A stretch of DNA of 64,000 nt from Setophaga petechia. Its lineage: Eukaryota > Chordata > Aves > Passeriformes > Parulidae. Position 1 is the stretch's first letter, and each line of letters starts with the position of its first letter. The translations under genes were made by a program, and so were the position numbers. Shown here in pieces: positions 50,973-62,796 of this stretch. The notes beneath the pieces are model-generated. The model was not told where the DNA came from. It made no database searches and saw only the letters and a list, made by a program, of their open reading frames with translations. The stretch is from contig JANCRA010000009.1 in the NCBI GenBank assembly GCA_024362935.1, positions 15,073,572 to 15,137,571 of the forward strand, written 5' to 3'.

Positions 50973-53900
50973 TACTTCTGGTTCATTTTATCTGATGGAG
51001 AGAAAAGGGCTGTCACTGAAGAGTAGGACACACAGTGGATTTATACGTTTGCATAATGGAGAGTTTTTTCATTTCTATTTTGTGGATTTATAAAGTTGTC
51101 TTTATAGACTTAGGTGAGCAGTTTCCTTATAAAGAGCAGAGATTTCTAGATCCAGAAATAGGATTCATTCCAAAGCCTGCATAGCAACTGAAGTGCTGAA
51201 TGCCTGTAAACATATGGCTTCTAGCTGGTCCCCTCCAAGGTGAGACCAGGACTGAGATTAATGAGTAGCTGTTACTCCTGAATTTATCTGAGATGTGTGA
51301 AAAAGGCCTCCACACGTGTGTAAATGCTTTTAAGGAATGGCTTTGCTGTGCATACTGAAAGCACCACATGGAGCAAGTTTAAGCTAAGTGTCTTCTTCAG
51401 ACTGTGGGAGTTTAAAACCACAGCTCTTCTCTCCTTCTCCTACCTGCCTGAAATCAGGTTTAGGTAAGGTATGCTGTTCATCTCCCATTGTGCCACTTGA
51501 AGAAGACAGAACAGTGAATTTCTAAATCCTATTGCCGTTGTTGTGTAAATCAGTTATCCAGAGAGAAAAATGTCTTCCTCTCCTCTAGCTTTATGCCTGT
51601 CCCCTGAAGTAGATTGAGTAATCTGTCTGCCCCTAAAGAAACAATTCATTTATCCTTTTGTGTTTTGTTCATCTGGGTCATGGTCAGTTAAATATAACTA
51701 GAGATTTGTTTTCCTAGCACTTAAATAACTTCCAATTAGAGCATGTGCATCAGGGAAGGAAAAAAAGAGAGATTGTGCTGAACCCTGGAAGGGTAGAACA
51801 TAACACATTTCAGTCAGATTTTGTACTATTTCTGGCACACTTACAAGAGTCATACACCATTGGTTCAGGCTTATTTTTGTGTGTGTCTTAGTGTTCTTCT
51901 GTGAACACTGAAGCAGCTGAGTAGAGAAACAGTGTATTAGAACTAGTGGTGGAAAGTAGAAAGTGTCTTCCCTAAAGTAATGCCAGAGAAGTTTGTCACT
52001 GGAATCTCTCCAGTGAAAGGATGTTGAAAGAAAGGTGAGTCAGTGAAATGGAAGAAAGAAGAAGGAATTTTAAGTAGCATAAAATGGGAAGTGGGAGGTC
52101 ATGTTTATTTTCTCTAATTATGATTTCAGGAGGGTAACTGGCTGCAAAATTAGTCAGTTATCTTGTGTTTATTGTAAACTTCTATGCTTTTTCTGAAGAC
52201 ATCAGAAGGGCTTTTGCTTCATAAATCAAGTTAAATCAAAGAGCTTTCATTATATTACAGAGCTCTATAAATTGATGTCACAACTTGAGAAAAACACTTT
52301 TATCTGCAAGCACTTAAGAACACTACCACTTTCAGAACCATGCAAGACATTAGTAGCTGGCTTGTTCAGCTCCTTTCAGCTTTCATGCTGACACATACCA
52401 TATTGAAGACATGGGTTGTTTGTATAATACTTGGTTTGATCTTTTTTCGTGGTACTTTCAGTACTGTTGAATCAATCAGAGGAAGTTATTGCTCTGTTGG
52501 GCATTAGCATATGTTCAGATATTTCTGCATTAAGAGCTGTTCACAGAGGAAAAGGCTTTTATGTCAAAAGGAGAGTAAACAGTATGACTGCCAGTGCTTT
52601 GAGCTGTGCTGTTACTTCTGACCCACATGTATTTGAAAGCGAGCCTGTTTGTAGTAGCAATTATTCCAGTTTTGGACCACATCGTAAAAGGGTCCCTCTT
52701 CTCCCCCCTCTTTTTGAATTTTCAATTCCTTTAGTCTTTAGCAACTGCATGAATGCTACAGATGGGTAAAGGACTCTCAGTTGCTCTTGTGGTGGTTTGC
52801 TTCATTCATTCATTAGCATGCACAACTGAGTTGACTTCTTTATCTCCTGCTGCACAATCTACTGGGAATAGTAATGCTAAGACAGTTGGTAATGCTGAAT
52901 ATTCATAATTTGTGCATGACATGTGGATGTGACTTCCCTTGGAAACTTTTTCACATGAACTTACTGGGAAAACCCAGTTCTACAGAGGACTGACTAATCG
53001 TCTGGACCTTTTTCAAGCCTCATTAAATTCCATGAAGGATTAGTTTTTTGACTGGGTTTGTAGTGATTACTGTCAGCTACTAAATTGAGTAAAGAGCCAC
53101 TTAAAATGCATCTGTGCCTCTTCTTATGTCTTACTTAATTCTGTTTTATAAATGTCACAGATAAGTAGTGAAGCACAGGAAGGGATAGAAATGAATAAAA
53201 GTGTGTCTGAGACATAAAAGACTGGAAAATCTTATTGTAGAAGTTAGCATTGACTATGATAATTATGGCCCAATGTAATTTAAAAAGGTTCTGTTCTTCT
53301 TGAGCCTTTGGTCTTTTGGTCAGCCTTACTTGTAAATATATGAGACATTGCATTTAGGAAGATTCCAGCTCAAATATATATATGCTTAAGTTTTGTAGAA
53401 AAATAAGGCTAATGGTCAGTTTTCAGTTCTCCTACTTATTCATGATTAATTTTTCTTAAATTGCAAGAATTAGATCTAGTTCTCATTTTCCTTTATCTAG
53501 CAAAGATAAGGGAAAGAAACTAGAAATGTCTGTTATTACAAGGTCTTTCTTTGAGAAGTAGGATATGATCAGACATTATGAACTTATGAGATGAAGATGT
53601 TAATTTTTGCTCAATTTGGCAATAGTAATGTGAAGAGTGCTAAAAATGTGAGTGCTTGAGAGCTCACCATCTTGGAAACAATCTTTACCATGTGGAACTT
53701 CTTGCTGGATCAGAGCAGTTTCTGTTGAGTCTACACTGGCTGTCTAGCTTTCTCAAGAGATATGTTTATTTCTTCTGATGGATTGGCTTTTATGCCAGAT
53801 GCTTTAGGTTTTTTTAAACTGAAAAGTCTATGGCATAAAATTAAACGAAGAAATTTTGTAGTGTCCACTCAAAGAGCTGTTAACTTAAAAGTTGCTAAGT

Positions 53901-54479
53901 CTATTGTATGCACTGCTAAAATACGGAAATTTCAAGTTAAAGAACTTATGCACCAAGTTATTTATATTACTTCAATACCAGTGGGTTATTCAGGCAAGAC
54001 AAAAGGAGTGATGTGATGGTGCTGATGGATGAGGAAAAGGCAAGGCTTGAAGGAGAAGACTGTTTACCCTGGGAAGATGCTCCAATAGCATGGGATGATG
54101 ACTACATGCAGGGGAACGAGATGAGGTCACGTCTCTACTGCAGTGCCCAGTTAGGCTGTGTCTCTCTGGAGACCTTCAGCACACAAGGCACATGTGTGCT
54201 AAGTGAGCCTGTTTGAAACCCAGGCCTCACCGTGTGACAGAATCACGTGGGAGCCCTTTTCAATTGCAGTCTTTTAGCAGGGAAGTACCTCTATTGTCAC
54301 TAAACTGAGATTTCAGATGTAGGTCTAGATGTTTTCAATTTGTGGCATTGGCCATGTTTCATTGTTTGATGTGACAGGAAATTCTTGAGGTAACTCTGGG
54401 TTATGCAGTAGTACAGTGTTGTTGTTAAACTGCCCCTCACCTGCACAAGCCCAGATACACAACCTCTTCTTACATGTTA

Positions 54480-55035
54480 TGTATTTTAGACCCCAGACCA
54501 TCTTGGTAGTTTTCTGCTGACCTCTTTACAGTTCTACAGATGTTACCTCACCTATTCTGAGAAGACTGATAATAACTTGTGTCTGTCCTGGTCACACTTG
54601 TGTCCTGATTAACTTCCTAGTGCATGTTGTGCCTTGATCACACTAAAGGTGTTTTTCTGACTCACACAGAACCAAATGTCCACCATAACCAGATCATGGG
54701 CTGACCATTTTCAAGCCTGCATTAGTTCATGGGGTTATTCTTTTCCAAGATATGGAGCTTAGTCCTTCTCTGTCTGAACTCTGTGAGGCTTGTTAGCTCA
54801 GTCCCTGATTTTCTGAATGTTCCTTTCAGTAAAAGTCCTTTGATTCCTTGTAAACCAGTCTCCCTAGTTCAGGACCATCTTCAGACCTGTTGAGGGTATC
54901 CCTTTTGTCAGCATCTGTATTACTGATGAAGTTGAGCAGGATGGAACCTCATGGGACTTCTAAGCATTGCCACTTTGACACTGAATGTTTGTTCTTATCC
55001 TGTGAACTTTATCCTTGATGAGGTATGATGTATTA
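54480..55035 (-). mobile_element. Ancient CR1 LINE fragment (ORF2 end)
   Basis: Diverged minus-strand CR1. Plus-strand blocks in the right antisense order are CCAGACCATCTTGGTAGTTT with CTGCTGACCTC, CTTGTGTCCTGATTAACTTC, CTGACTCACACAG, AGCCTGCATTAGTTCATGGG with GTTATTC, and finally TACTGATGAAGTTGAGCAGG with ATGGAACC. The weak similarity throughout makes this one of the oldest elements in the window. Its ends are approximate. Confidence 0.7.
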
Positions 55036-58000
55036 GTTATGTCTCTAATATGTTTAAATTGTTGTGTCCTTAGGCTAATTGCTCTGCCCTGCAACAACAT
55101 GTTGGTTTCTTATGTTTGGGGTGTTATTTTTAGTGAACAAGGTGAACATGAATAAAATCTGTACACCGAGAAATTAAATGGCAAGGCATCTACCGTACTA
55201 TTTATGCCCAAGTGCATGTAGAGAATAAGCAGATTTTCAGTTCTGTGTAAATTATTTGTATTATTTTTACATTCAGAAAATTTAGGAATTTACTTTTTTT
55301 GGCATTCAATTTGTTTTTACAGGTTTCTTTAATCCAAATTGCTAACTTTGATTTTTAAGTCACAGTCAAGTATGAATTTAAAGGTAATTAGTAGTTTGTG
55401 ATCTTGATGGTTTTCCATTATGCTCATGGGAGAGTTGCTCATATAATCTTTCTTAACACTCTTCATAAAATGAGTGTTTTGAACACTTTCATGTTAGATT
55501 AGAGTAGCTGTGACCTCCTGGAGTTTTGTGGTTTTGATTATACCTTGAACATCACTGCCAGCAAACTCCTGGCAAGGCTACTCTGACTCTGTTTGGAGAA
55601 ATGGGGTATAGAAAATTGTATAGATGTGTACAAAACGTAATCACTTTAAAAATCTTAGTTTAAGAAAATGTAGTGCCCTGAAGTTGTGTGCTAGTAGCCC
55701 AGCAAGACAGCAAGACCTCTTTGGCTGTCCCAAGCAAACTCTTACAGTGGATTTTCATATACAGCTGTCATTACCAATATATTGGCACATCTGATTTTAG
55801 GAGACTTGAGATCAACCCCTTGTGTATTGCCCCCATCCATCCCCCTCTTCCCCCCAGGCTCTCAGGCATAGTTTGTTTAAAGGTATTATGTACATACTTT
55901 CTATCCTGCAGTGTAGACCAGCTTGTAGAAGGCATTCATTATATGTCTGCTGGGTCTGTTGAATTTGAGCACTTTTCACATTGTCACATCTGTGTTCTCC
56001 TTCCGCAGTGTATCTTGAGATCTTGCTTTCCAGTTGCCAGGTCATATTTGAACATGAGGCTCTTTTTTTACCTCCATAGCTGTTTGGCTGTAGGATTTTT
56101 CAGTGTGTTGTATTTGAAAATTAATTGCCGTTACCTGAATTTTGCCAGTATGAGAAACATAAAACTTTATCAACTTCTGATATATCCTGAAGAGATTTTA
56201 GTGAACTTTGGCTTCCAAATGTTAGCTTTAAACTAGACGATAAAGCAAAATGTACTGTGTAAATTGACCGTTGACTGCATGCTGCTACAAAAGCCATATT
56301 ATCAAGTCATGTGTGCATGCATAGGCTTAAAGCTGTTCTCTAGACAGAAGTTACTGTAAGCTGACCTGCTTTTCATGGCTGGATTTAAAAAAGAAAGCAT
56401 CAGCTTAGCTGTACTGATATGCTCTGGTACACATGGAGAGTATCCTATCTAACTCAAAAAAGCTGCTTTTCTGTTTCCTTTCAAGCCTATGAGTTTTTCA
56501 GCATGGGCAACTCATCATTTTTTCTCCCAGGTTTTTTGCTTTTAATCTTGCTTAAGTCATGAAGAGCGTCAGTGAGTACAGTTCAACGTCAAGCAATTCC
56601 TTTTTTGTCTCAAGTTTTGTGGTATCTTTTTAAGGAGATGTTTCATGTGGCGTGGCTTATTTAGCTCTTCGATTTGTAGCTGAGGCTATGGGTGACCTAG
56701 ATGTTACATTAGCAATAAATAATAAGGTAGCTCTGTCTGATACTTTAGATGTCATTGATGCTTGTGGCTTGGATGTGGTCAAATTCAGTATTGCTGTGGC
56801 ACTAATGGTCTGAAGAAGCCCAGTGCTTAAAAATCATTGTAGCAGTGGGAGAGCAACTCTCTTCTAAGGCTGATATGGTAAACAAGTGTATATGGCAGAA
56901 ATGTGCTCTCCTCTGTACCCAGTAATGTGCTGCTACTTCACACTGCCTCTCAGTTGCCCAGCAGTTCACCTTAAAAGACCAGAAATTAATAGGAAGTGGC
57001 TCATTATAATGCCTGCTGAAATGTTTCAAAGCTGGTTTTCTGTCCAGGGAAGAAGATTCTTCAGGCAATGTCCTTCTGCCAGCTTTCAGAAGAAAGTTGA
57101 CATAAATGCACCTATTTTCTCTATGCTCTTTCAAAGATCCTTATGTATGATTATTGCTGTGTCTGTCTTTACTCCCTTAAGTAAAAAGAGTGGTGGAAGG
57201 CATGATTCCTCTTGGCAACTTAGTACTAATTAAGCCTTTCCTGTGATAGGTTGACGTGTATGTTACCAAACTGCAGCGTTTGGTGTTCTTTCTGTAAAGA
57301 TGAAAATGTTTGACAATCTGAAGATCTGGCCCCTAGTTCTGTATTTTTAGCCTAACTCAGGAAGCAAAATTGTTGGTCTAGTTTCTTATATTAAGCAAAA
57401 CATTTGTGCTTTTTTACACTGTTTGTGCTCCATGGAGCAGAGTCCTGTGTTAAGCTCTGTCTGTACTGGTATGCGTGATCTGTTTGTACTGGTATGGTAA
57501 GGAATATGGATAAGAAACTAAAAGTCATATCTGGAAAAGAAGAGCAGTTGAGACACATTCAGGAAATCAAAGCTGCAATTTCTTTGATTAATTTTTTGTC
57601 AAAACTCTTGAAGATCCCTTTCAGTAACTGCAAGGTAGCCAGCTTGGAGATTTCAAAAGACATAATTCTGAAGTCAACACAAGTTTGGGAAAAGAAGAGG
57701 GAATTGAGTTTTTGAGACTTTTCCTTGTGTGTTAAGCATTTCAGGCTGTGTATGTATACACTGTTAATGATAGCTCTAAGGAGCAGGTATATACACTGGA
57801 CTGTGTGTGTTCATGCTGTGCTGTTGAAATACTCCCTGACTGCACCAAAATGCCTGCAGAAGCTTCTGAGGACAGCCTGCTCAGGCAGTATGGCAGAGAT
57901 GAGACTGGACTAGATTGGCCTCCTCTTGCCCAGCAGTTGCCCCCACTATTACAGCAAGTGGTGTGCTCATGCCTCCTGTGACAGCCTGAGATGCATGGCT

Positions 58001-59079
58001 TGGCTTTCATGGTGCTCTTCTCTGCAGCAGAGTCCTCATCCTTGGAAGGTGCTTGGCAGTCATGGGTGCAGGGACCAATATGTGTTGTGTTCACTCTGCC
58101 ATCTGTTCTTCTGTTTTGCTCTTACAGAAGCAGCTGCTATGTATCAGTGTTGTTTTCACAAACCATAGGACACTTCTGTGTCTTAAATAAGATCTGTGTA
58201 TATATTGAACCATGTGTTTGAGGCTAACAGATTGCCCTAGAATGTGGTTGTAAATTTGGTACTAAGAACTTAGAGTATAGGTTGTGGATGAAGATTATAA
58301 AAATCACCTCCTTGCCCTCGATGCTGTATTTTAATGCTGTGATTTAACCATGGGCTTAGTAAATAAATGACCTTGCTAGGAAAAGAGTGAGGAGGGGAAG
58401 GAAGAAAAATAAAGGAATAATATTTTAAAACAGTGTTGCTTGTATTTAGTCTGAGGTTAGAGGTTAATGTCAAGTTCTTTTCTTTCAGATTATGTTTGGG
58501 AGTAGTGAGAATGCTGTGAATGTTCTGCTGTAAGTTAATGCCTAACCTGTCTTTGTACAGAGCACAGATTTAATAGTTGACCAAGAGTGAGCCAATCCTA
58601 GTCAGACTTTCAGTGGTCAGTGGTGTTCCTATATAAAAGTGGTCTAACTTTTTTTTTTTTTGTAAATGCCTTGCTCCAAATTGTGTCTGTCTTGTCTGTT
58701 CCAGGAGCATATAATTCAGAGATGCTAGGCTTTTGAACTATAACATGTAGCTGAAAGTTGATCATTTATATGCATTTTTATAGTAAATTCCAGGAAACAT
58801 TTCATAGAGAGGGAGAAAAATCATGCAGAGTTGCTAGAATTCAGAAGGAGGAAAAAAAATTGTCAGTGCTTGTAGAGCTACTGAAATAGCAAACTCACTC
58901 AAATCTACTGGCTACATATCCCTTCATCTTCCTTCCATGTCAGTGTTTGTAGTTTGTTTCTTACATATTTGATCCTGAAAGCAGCAGTAGTTTACAACAG
59001 TAATGGTGTCCAAAGCTGCTTTCTTTTATATTTCTGCGCTGTAGTTGAGTGGAGAAGCACAGCACCCATCAGGCTTCTG
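55036..59079. other. Intron sequence, no confident gene
   Basis: Contains a 185-codon plus-strand open frame (55,682-56,236) lacking an early ATG, a frame at 56,559-57,233 broken by several stops, and a 23-bp tandem repeat at 57.46 kb. None of the predicted proteins is recognisable. Confidence 0.5.
57457..57497. repeat. Short tandem repeat, 23-bp period
   Basis: CTGTCTGTACTGGTATG is followed 23 bases later by CTGTTTGTACTGGTATG, with one difference. Confidence 0.75.
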
Positions 59080-59397
59080 AGAGGAGGTTACCAGGAGATG
59101 CAGCTCATTCTCTTCTCACAGGTGGCAAATGACAGGCCATGAGAAAGTGGCCTTGAGTTGCACAAGGAGGTTTAGATTGGAGATTAGGGAAAAAAAAATC
59201 GCTGAAACTGTGGCCAGGCATTGGAAGAGGCTGCCCTGGGAAGTGGTTGAGTTACTGTCCCTGGAGGTATTTAGAAGATGTGCAGATGGGGCACTTTGGG
59301 ACATGGTTTAGTGGTGGACTTGGTAGTGTTGGGCTAATGGTTGGACTTGATGATCTTGGATGTCTTTTCCAACTTCAATGATTCTATGATTCCATGA
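59080..59397 (+). mobile_element. CR1 LINE 3' end with ATTCTATG-type tail
   Basis: Well-preserved plus-strand CR1 3' end: CAGGTGGCAAATGACAGGCC, GGAGGTTTAGATTGGAGATT, GAAGAGGCTGCCCTGGGAAG with TGG, GGACATGGTTTAGTGGTGGA, GGTTGGACTTGATGATCTTG, then the tail ATGATTCTATGATTCCATGA. It is 5'-truncated near 59,080. Its last 139 bp (from 59,259) lie within the left arm of the inverted repeat and are copied in reverse at 60,438-60,576. Confidence 0.95.
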
Positions 59398-59506
59398 TGG
59401 CCATGTATGTGGTGTGACTGATGCTCTCACAGTATTGCTGCTTTGTTCTAGAGGTGGGTGGTCACCCTGGCTCTTCCAATTAATCTTTTCTCTTCACCAC
59501 AGGCAG
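59259..59506 (+). repeat. Left arm of a perfect 248-bp inverted repeat
   Basis: Compared base by base with the reverse complement of 60,329-60,576; I saw no mismatch or gap, and paired coordinates always sum to 119,835. The arm begins inside the CR1 copy (CCTGGAGGTATTTAGAAG) and runs through its tail and 109 bp of non-CR1 flank to CACCACAGGCAG. The pairing fails at the next base on each side. CR1 continues unbroken for about 180 bp upstream of the arm, so this side is likely the original. Confidence 0.95.
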
Positions 59507-60328
59507 GAAAAACACAAATTATTTTAGTATCTTTTTACCAAAAAAAAAAAAAAAAAAAAGGTTTTGCTAATTATATGGGGTGAGTTTTTTTTAACATATG
59601 TTTCACTAGAGAATTTCTCACTTGCATTTCATACTTCAGTAACTCATTTGCCTTTCACAGTTGCCACTGAAATGATCTTCAGAGGAAAAGGGCTAGGAAA
59701 TAATCTCTTTATGAGTTGGATTCGAGGTATTAAGCAGTGTAACATAAACACAATGTTCCAGGGAACACAGGGTTAAGTTTCAAGTCAGCATCTTCTTCCT
59801 CTTTGATATCCCTCCCTGCATGTTTCTGTCTTGATTGCCCTTCCCCCAGTCTGCTTTATGGGGCAAAGATTAAATACAGAAAATCTAGTTTGGAAAACAA
59901 ATTATTTGAAAAGTGATGAGTTGGCATAAACACCGTGTTGAATGAAAGACTATTTTGCATTTTAAACTATAACGGTCACTAGTGGTAGCAGCTATATGTT
60001 TTTAAAATGAAGCCAATATATGAAATTAATTTTGAGCGTCCCTCACCCCAAGCTGATTAAGGCACATACATTCATTTCCATGCTAATCAGCCTGAGCAGT
60101 TCTCATGCAACACTAAAACCATTCTTTGTCTAATGACAGAGCAAAAAAATTTCAGTCTGCAAAACATACAGATTAGTCTTTTTATAACCTTGAGGACATG
60201 CACACAGAGCCAGCAGCCATGCATTTCACATAGCAGAGCTGTTTACAAAATTTTGCAACACATGATGAAATTAAGTGATGATTAACACTATGTCAATTAA
60301 TAAGCACATCAGCCCATTTAGTGAGCCT
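59507..60328. other. 822-bp spacer between the inverted-repeat arms
   Basis: Contains a run of 20 A at 59,540-59,559, a short unrecognised open frame at 59,564-59,776, and a well-mixed block at about 60,030-60,328 with homeodomain/POU-like words (ATGCTAATCA, TCAATTAATAAG). That block could be a conserved non-coding element. No gene is visible. Confidence 0.6.
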
Positions 60329-60576
60329 CTGCCTGTGGTGAAGAGAAAAGATTAATTGGAAGAGCCAGGGTGACCACCCACCTCTAGAACAAAGCAGCAA
60401 TACTGTGAGAGCATCAGTCACACCACATACATGGCCATCATGGAATCATAGAATCATTGAAGTTGGAAAAGACATCCAAGATCATCAAGTCCAACCATTA
60501 GCCCAACACTACCAAGTCCACCACTAAACCATGTCCCAAAGTGCCCCATCTGCACATCTTCTAAATACCTCCAGGG
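60329..60576 (-). repeat. Right arm of a perfect 248-bp inverted repeat
   Basis: Begins CTGCCTGTGGTGAAGAG and ends AATACCTCCAGG, the exact reverse complement of 59,259-59,506. It carries the CR1 3' end reversed (60,438-60,576), cut off at the arm boundary by unrelated sequence (GTGGGACTACAG). That abrupt cut suggests this arm is the copy. Confidence 0.95.
60438..60576 (-). mobile_element. CR1 3' end fragment carried within the right inverted arm
   Basis: Minus-strand copy of the last 139 bp of the CR1 at 59,080-59,397, including its tail (ATGGAATCATAGAATCATTG on the plus strand). It arrived by inverted duplication, since the flank next to the tail is duplicated as well, and not by its own insertion. 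Confidence 0.93.
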
Positions 60577-61678
60577 TGGGACTACAGAACAGTATTAGCA
60601 GGAGCTGGGAGCAGAGTCAAGAAGTGAAGATTTTAGAAGGGAAAGTGTGTCAGTCAGTTCAGCATGTCAGGAGGGAAGCAGGCAGTCTACCTTACCAGAA
60701 AACAGGAGAGCAAAAGCCTGTGTACTTGATTAATTTAAAGGTATTTAGACCTGCTGTAATGTAAAAGAAGGGCTTCATCCTGTGAAATTTTATGACTTTT
60801 TCATGTGAACCACTTATGTTCAGCTCCCTTTACCTTGATTGAAAGAAAGCAGCAGTTTTGAGAGGAGATGAACTACAACCTTAAAAGTACATGTCTAAAG
60901 CCAGATGAATTGCACTCCAGAAATGCCTGTTTCTCTCTGACTATAAAAGGAGTGTGGTGTGATTAGTGCAGATAGAGATGTCTCCATTGAAGACACTTGC
61001 ATGTAGTTGGATGAATTGGATGAATTCCTTTGGTGCTTTCTCGGAACATTAAATTATCCCATCAGTTCACTCAGTGCTGACTCCAAAAAAGTGAGTACTG
61101 CACCACAGCCAGTCCTGTGAACGTTGTCAGCAGGGGAAGGAAGTTCAGAGAAATTATGAAATGTAAAGCATTCAATGCAAAGCACATTTTGAGTCAACGT
61201 GATGAGTGTTTTTCTTCAGTTTATTTATGAAAGTAAGATTATCCAAGATATCTCAGGGCATAATGGCTGCAATTTAGGCCTAATCCTTGTTTGGATGACA
61301 CGTGCTTGAAATCTGGAGGCTGGTGTGTGTCAGAGGAAAATCAGCAGCATAATTAAGAACTCCTGAACACAATGTAATTGCAATGTTCCTTCTTTTCCAA
61401 GCATTACTTTTAGTGGTGTGTTAATTTATCTTGCTTTTTTGCTGGGAACCAATGCATACACTTTTGACAATGTTATTCATAGCTCTCAGCTTTATGGGCT
61501 CTCTCATCTGCCTTTTCTGCAGATGAAGTCACCGAGCTTTTTTGAAGTACTAGTGTATTTTATGATAGAACAGGGTAAAATCATGTTTGCTGCAGTAAAG
61601 GTAAACTCTTAAGGGCCTTTTGTGTTGCATTAACAAGGCATTTCAAGGAAGTAGGATATCAATTTCATGTTTCATGTT

Positions 61679-61696
61679 AAAGACATTAATGTCTTT
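61679..61696. repeat. Perfect 18-bp palindrome
   Basis: AAAGACATTAATGTCTTT equals its reverse complement and is centred on ATTAAT. Function unknown; it may be chance in AT-rich DNA. Confidence 0.8.
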
Positions 61697-62796
61697 GTGT
61701 TTATGCCTGTTATGGCATGGAAGCAGAAAAAGGTAATATTTAAAACAGCTTCCTTCCTTGCCTTACTCTTTTCACAAATGAACATTAAAAAAATTAAAAG
61801 CATGGGTTAGAGTGTCTTCAGAGTATTTTGTATCAAATTGAGAGTGTGGAAAGTATGCAACCTGCAAGAGAAATGCTCCAGTCTCCTTGTTTTTGTGGAA
61901 GGTACCCACAAAAAAAATCGTCAGAAAACCCAACATGTGGCAGAATACAGGAGATGGCTGACGATAGGTATCAAACTGTGTCTTGCACAGGTGTGGAAGA
62001 GCTTGTGGGACTGCCTCTTTTCATGGCCTTGTAAGATGGTCTGGATATAAACCGATCTCTTAAAAATTACCTAATCTTTTTCTCTATATCTCACAAATAA
62101 AAGGACTCCAGTAGGATTTACTTACTTTATTTTTATTGATCATCTATATTTTTATAAACAACTGATAATCTAATTTGTTAGTTCTGTAGCAGAACCCTGT
62201 CTTTATTTGGTCCTTTAGACTCAAATGAAATAAATAAAACTAATTATTTTCTGAAATACTGCGCTTTTATCTCCCACATGGGCTTATACTTTGAAGCATC
62301 TGCAGTGATACAGCTGTAGTTTAAGGGCCTTGTGTGAGAATTATTATTTACAGTTGCCAGCAGTTGCTGTCATACATCTGTAACTGCAATAAATGCAGGT
62401 ATGCATAGGGTCAGAATTAAGAAAACTGTTTGTCACTTCCTACTGACAGGATCTTGTGGAGTGTAGCTTGACTGGTGTGACACAGGGATGCTTGTGCTGA
62501 TTGGGTCCTTCCTGTTGTATTTGTGACTGCATCCATCTTGATATATTAGATGGACCCTGGGAATAAGAGGGATAGCCTTGTAGATTGCACAAAGTGTGTG
62601 GTAAAGGAATTGATTGTTTTAAATCAGTTGAAGTACATTAAAAATCTAAGTTCTTTTGCATTGCTTTGCTTGGTTAAAATTGTTGGTTTCATGTTTCTAC
62701 TTTTGAGGTTTTAAAAAAGTTTGGTACCAAAACGAGTTTCAAAATAAAATGTTTGATATTGATTTTAAAATATCACTGCTTCACAATACCACTGTT

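Larger units (their letters stand above)
45311..54479. other. Intron sequence, no gene seen
   Basis: Unique sequence with a pyrimidine tract at 46.67 kb, a 34-bp tandem duplication at 50.21 kb and a G/T tract at 50.93 kb. Two abutting plus-strand open frames at 53,729-54,216 are unrecognised. The block around 47,900-48,010 looks evenly complex and might be a conserved non-coding element, but that is only an impression. Confidence 0.5.

Noticed and set aside
55682..56236. 185-codon plus-strand open frame
   Set aside because: No early ATG, a Cys/Phe/Leu/Ile-heavy composition typical of translated AT-rich DNA, and no recognisable motif. The length is unusual, but coding status is not supported.
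56559..57233. Same-frame string of open segments (with a segment reading GDVSCGVAYLALRFVAEAMG)
   Set aside because: At least four in-frame stops and no family I can name. A decayed pseudogene is possible but unsupported.
9365..59115. Recursive splice sites (pyrimidine tract-AG|GTAAGT) in the long introns
   Set aside because: AGGTAAGT occurs (e.g. near 9,373 and 37,845) but without a pyrimidine tract before it. Pyrimidine-CAG|GT sites lack a good donor half.
59116..60764. Two open frames starting with the same peptide (MSQSAPSAHLLNTSR) at 59,304 (minus) and 60,531 (plus)
   Set aside because: The likeness comes from the inverted repeat carrying CR1 3' sequence, not from a gene pair.
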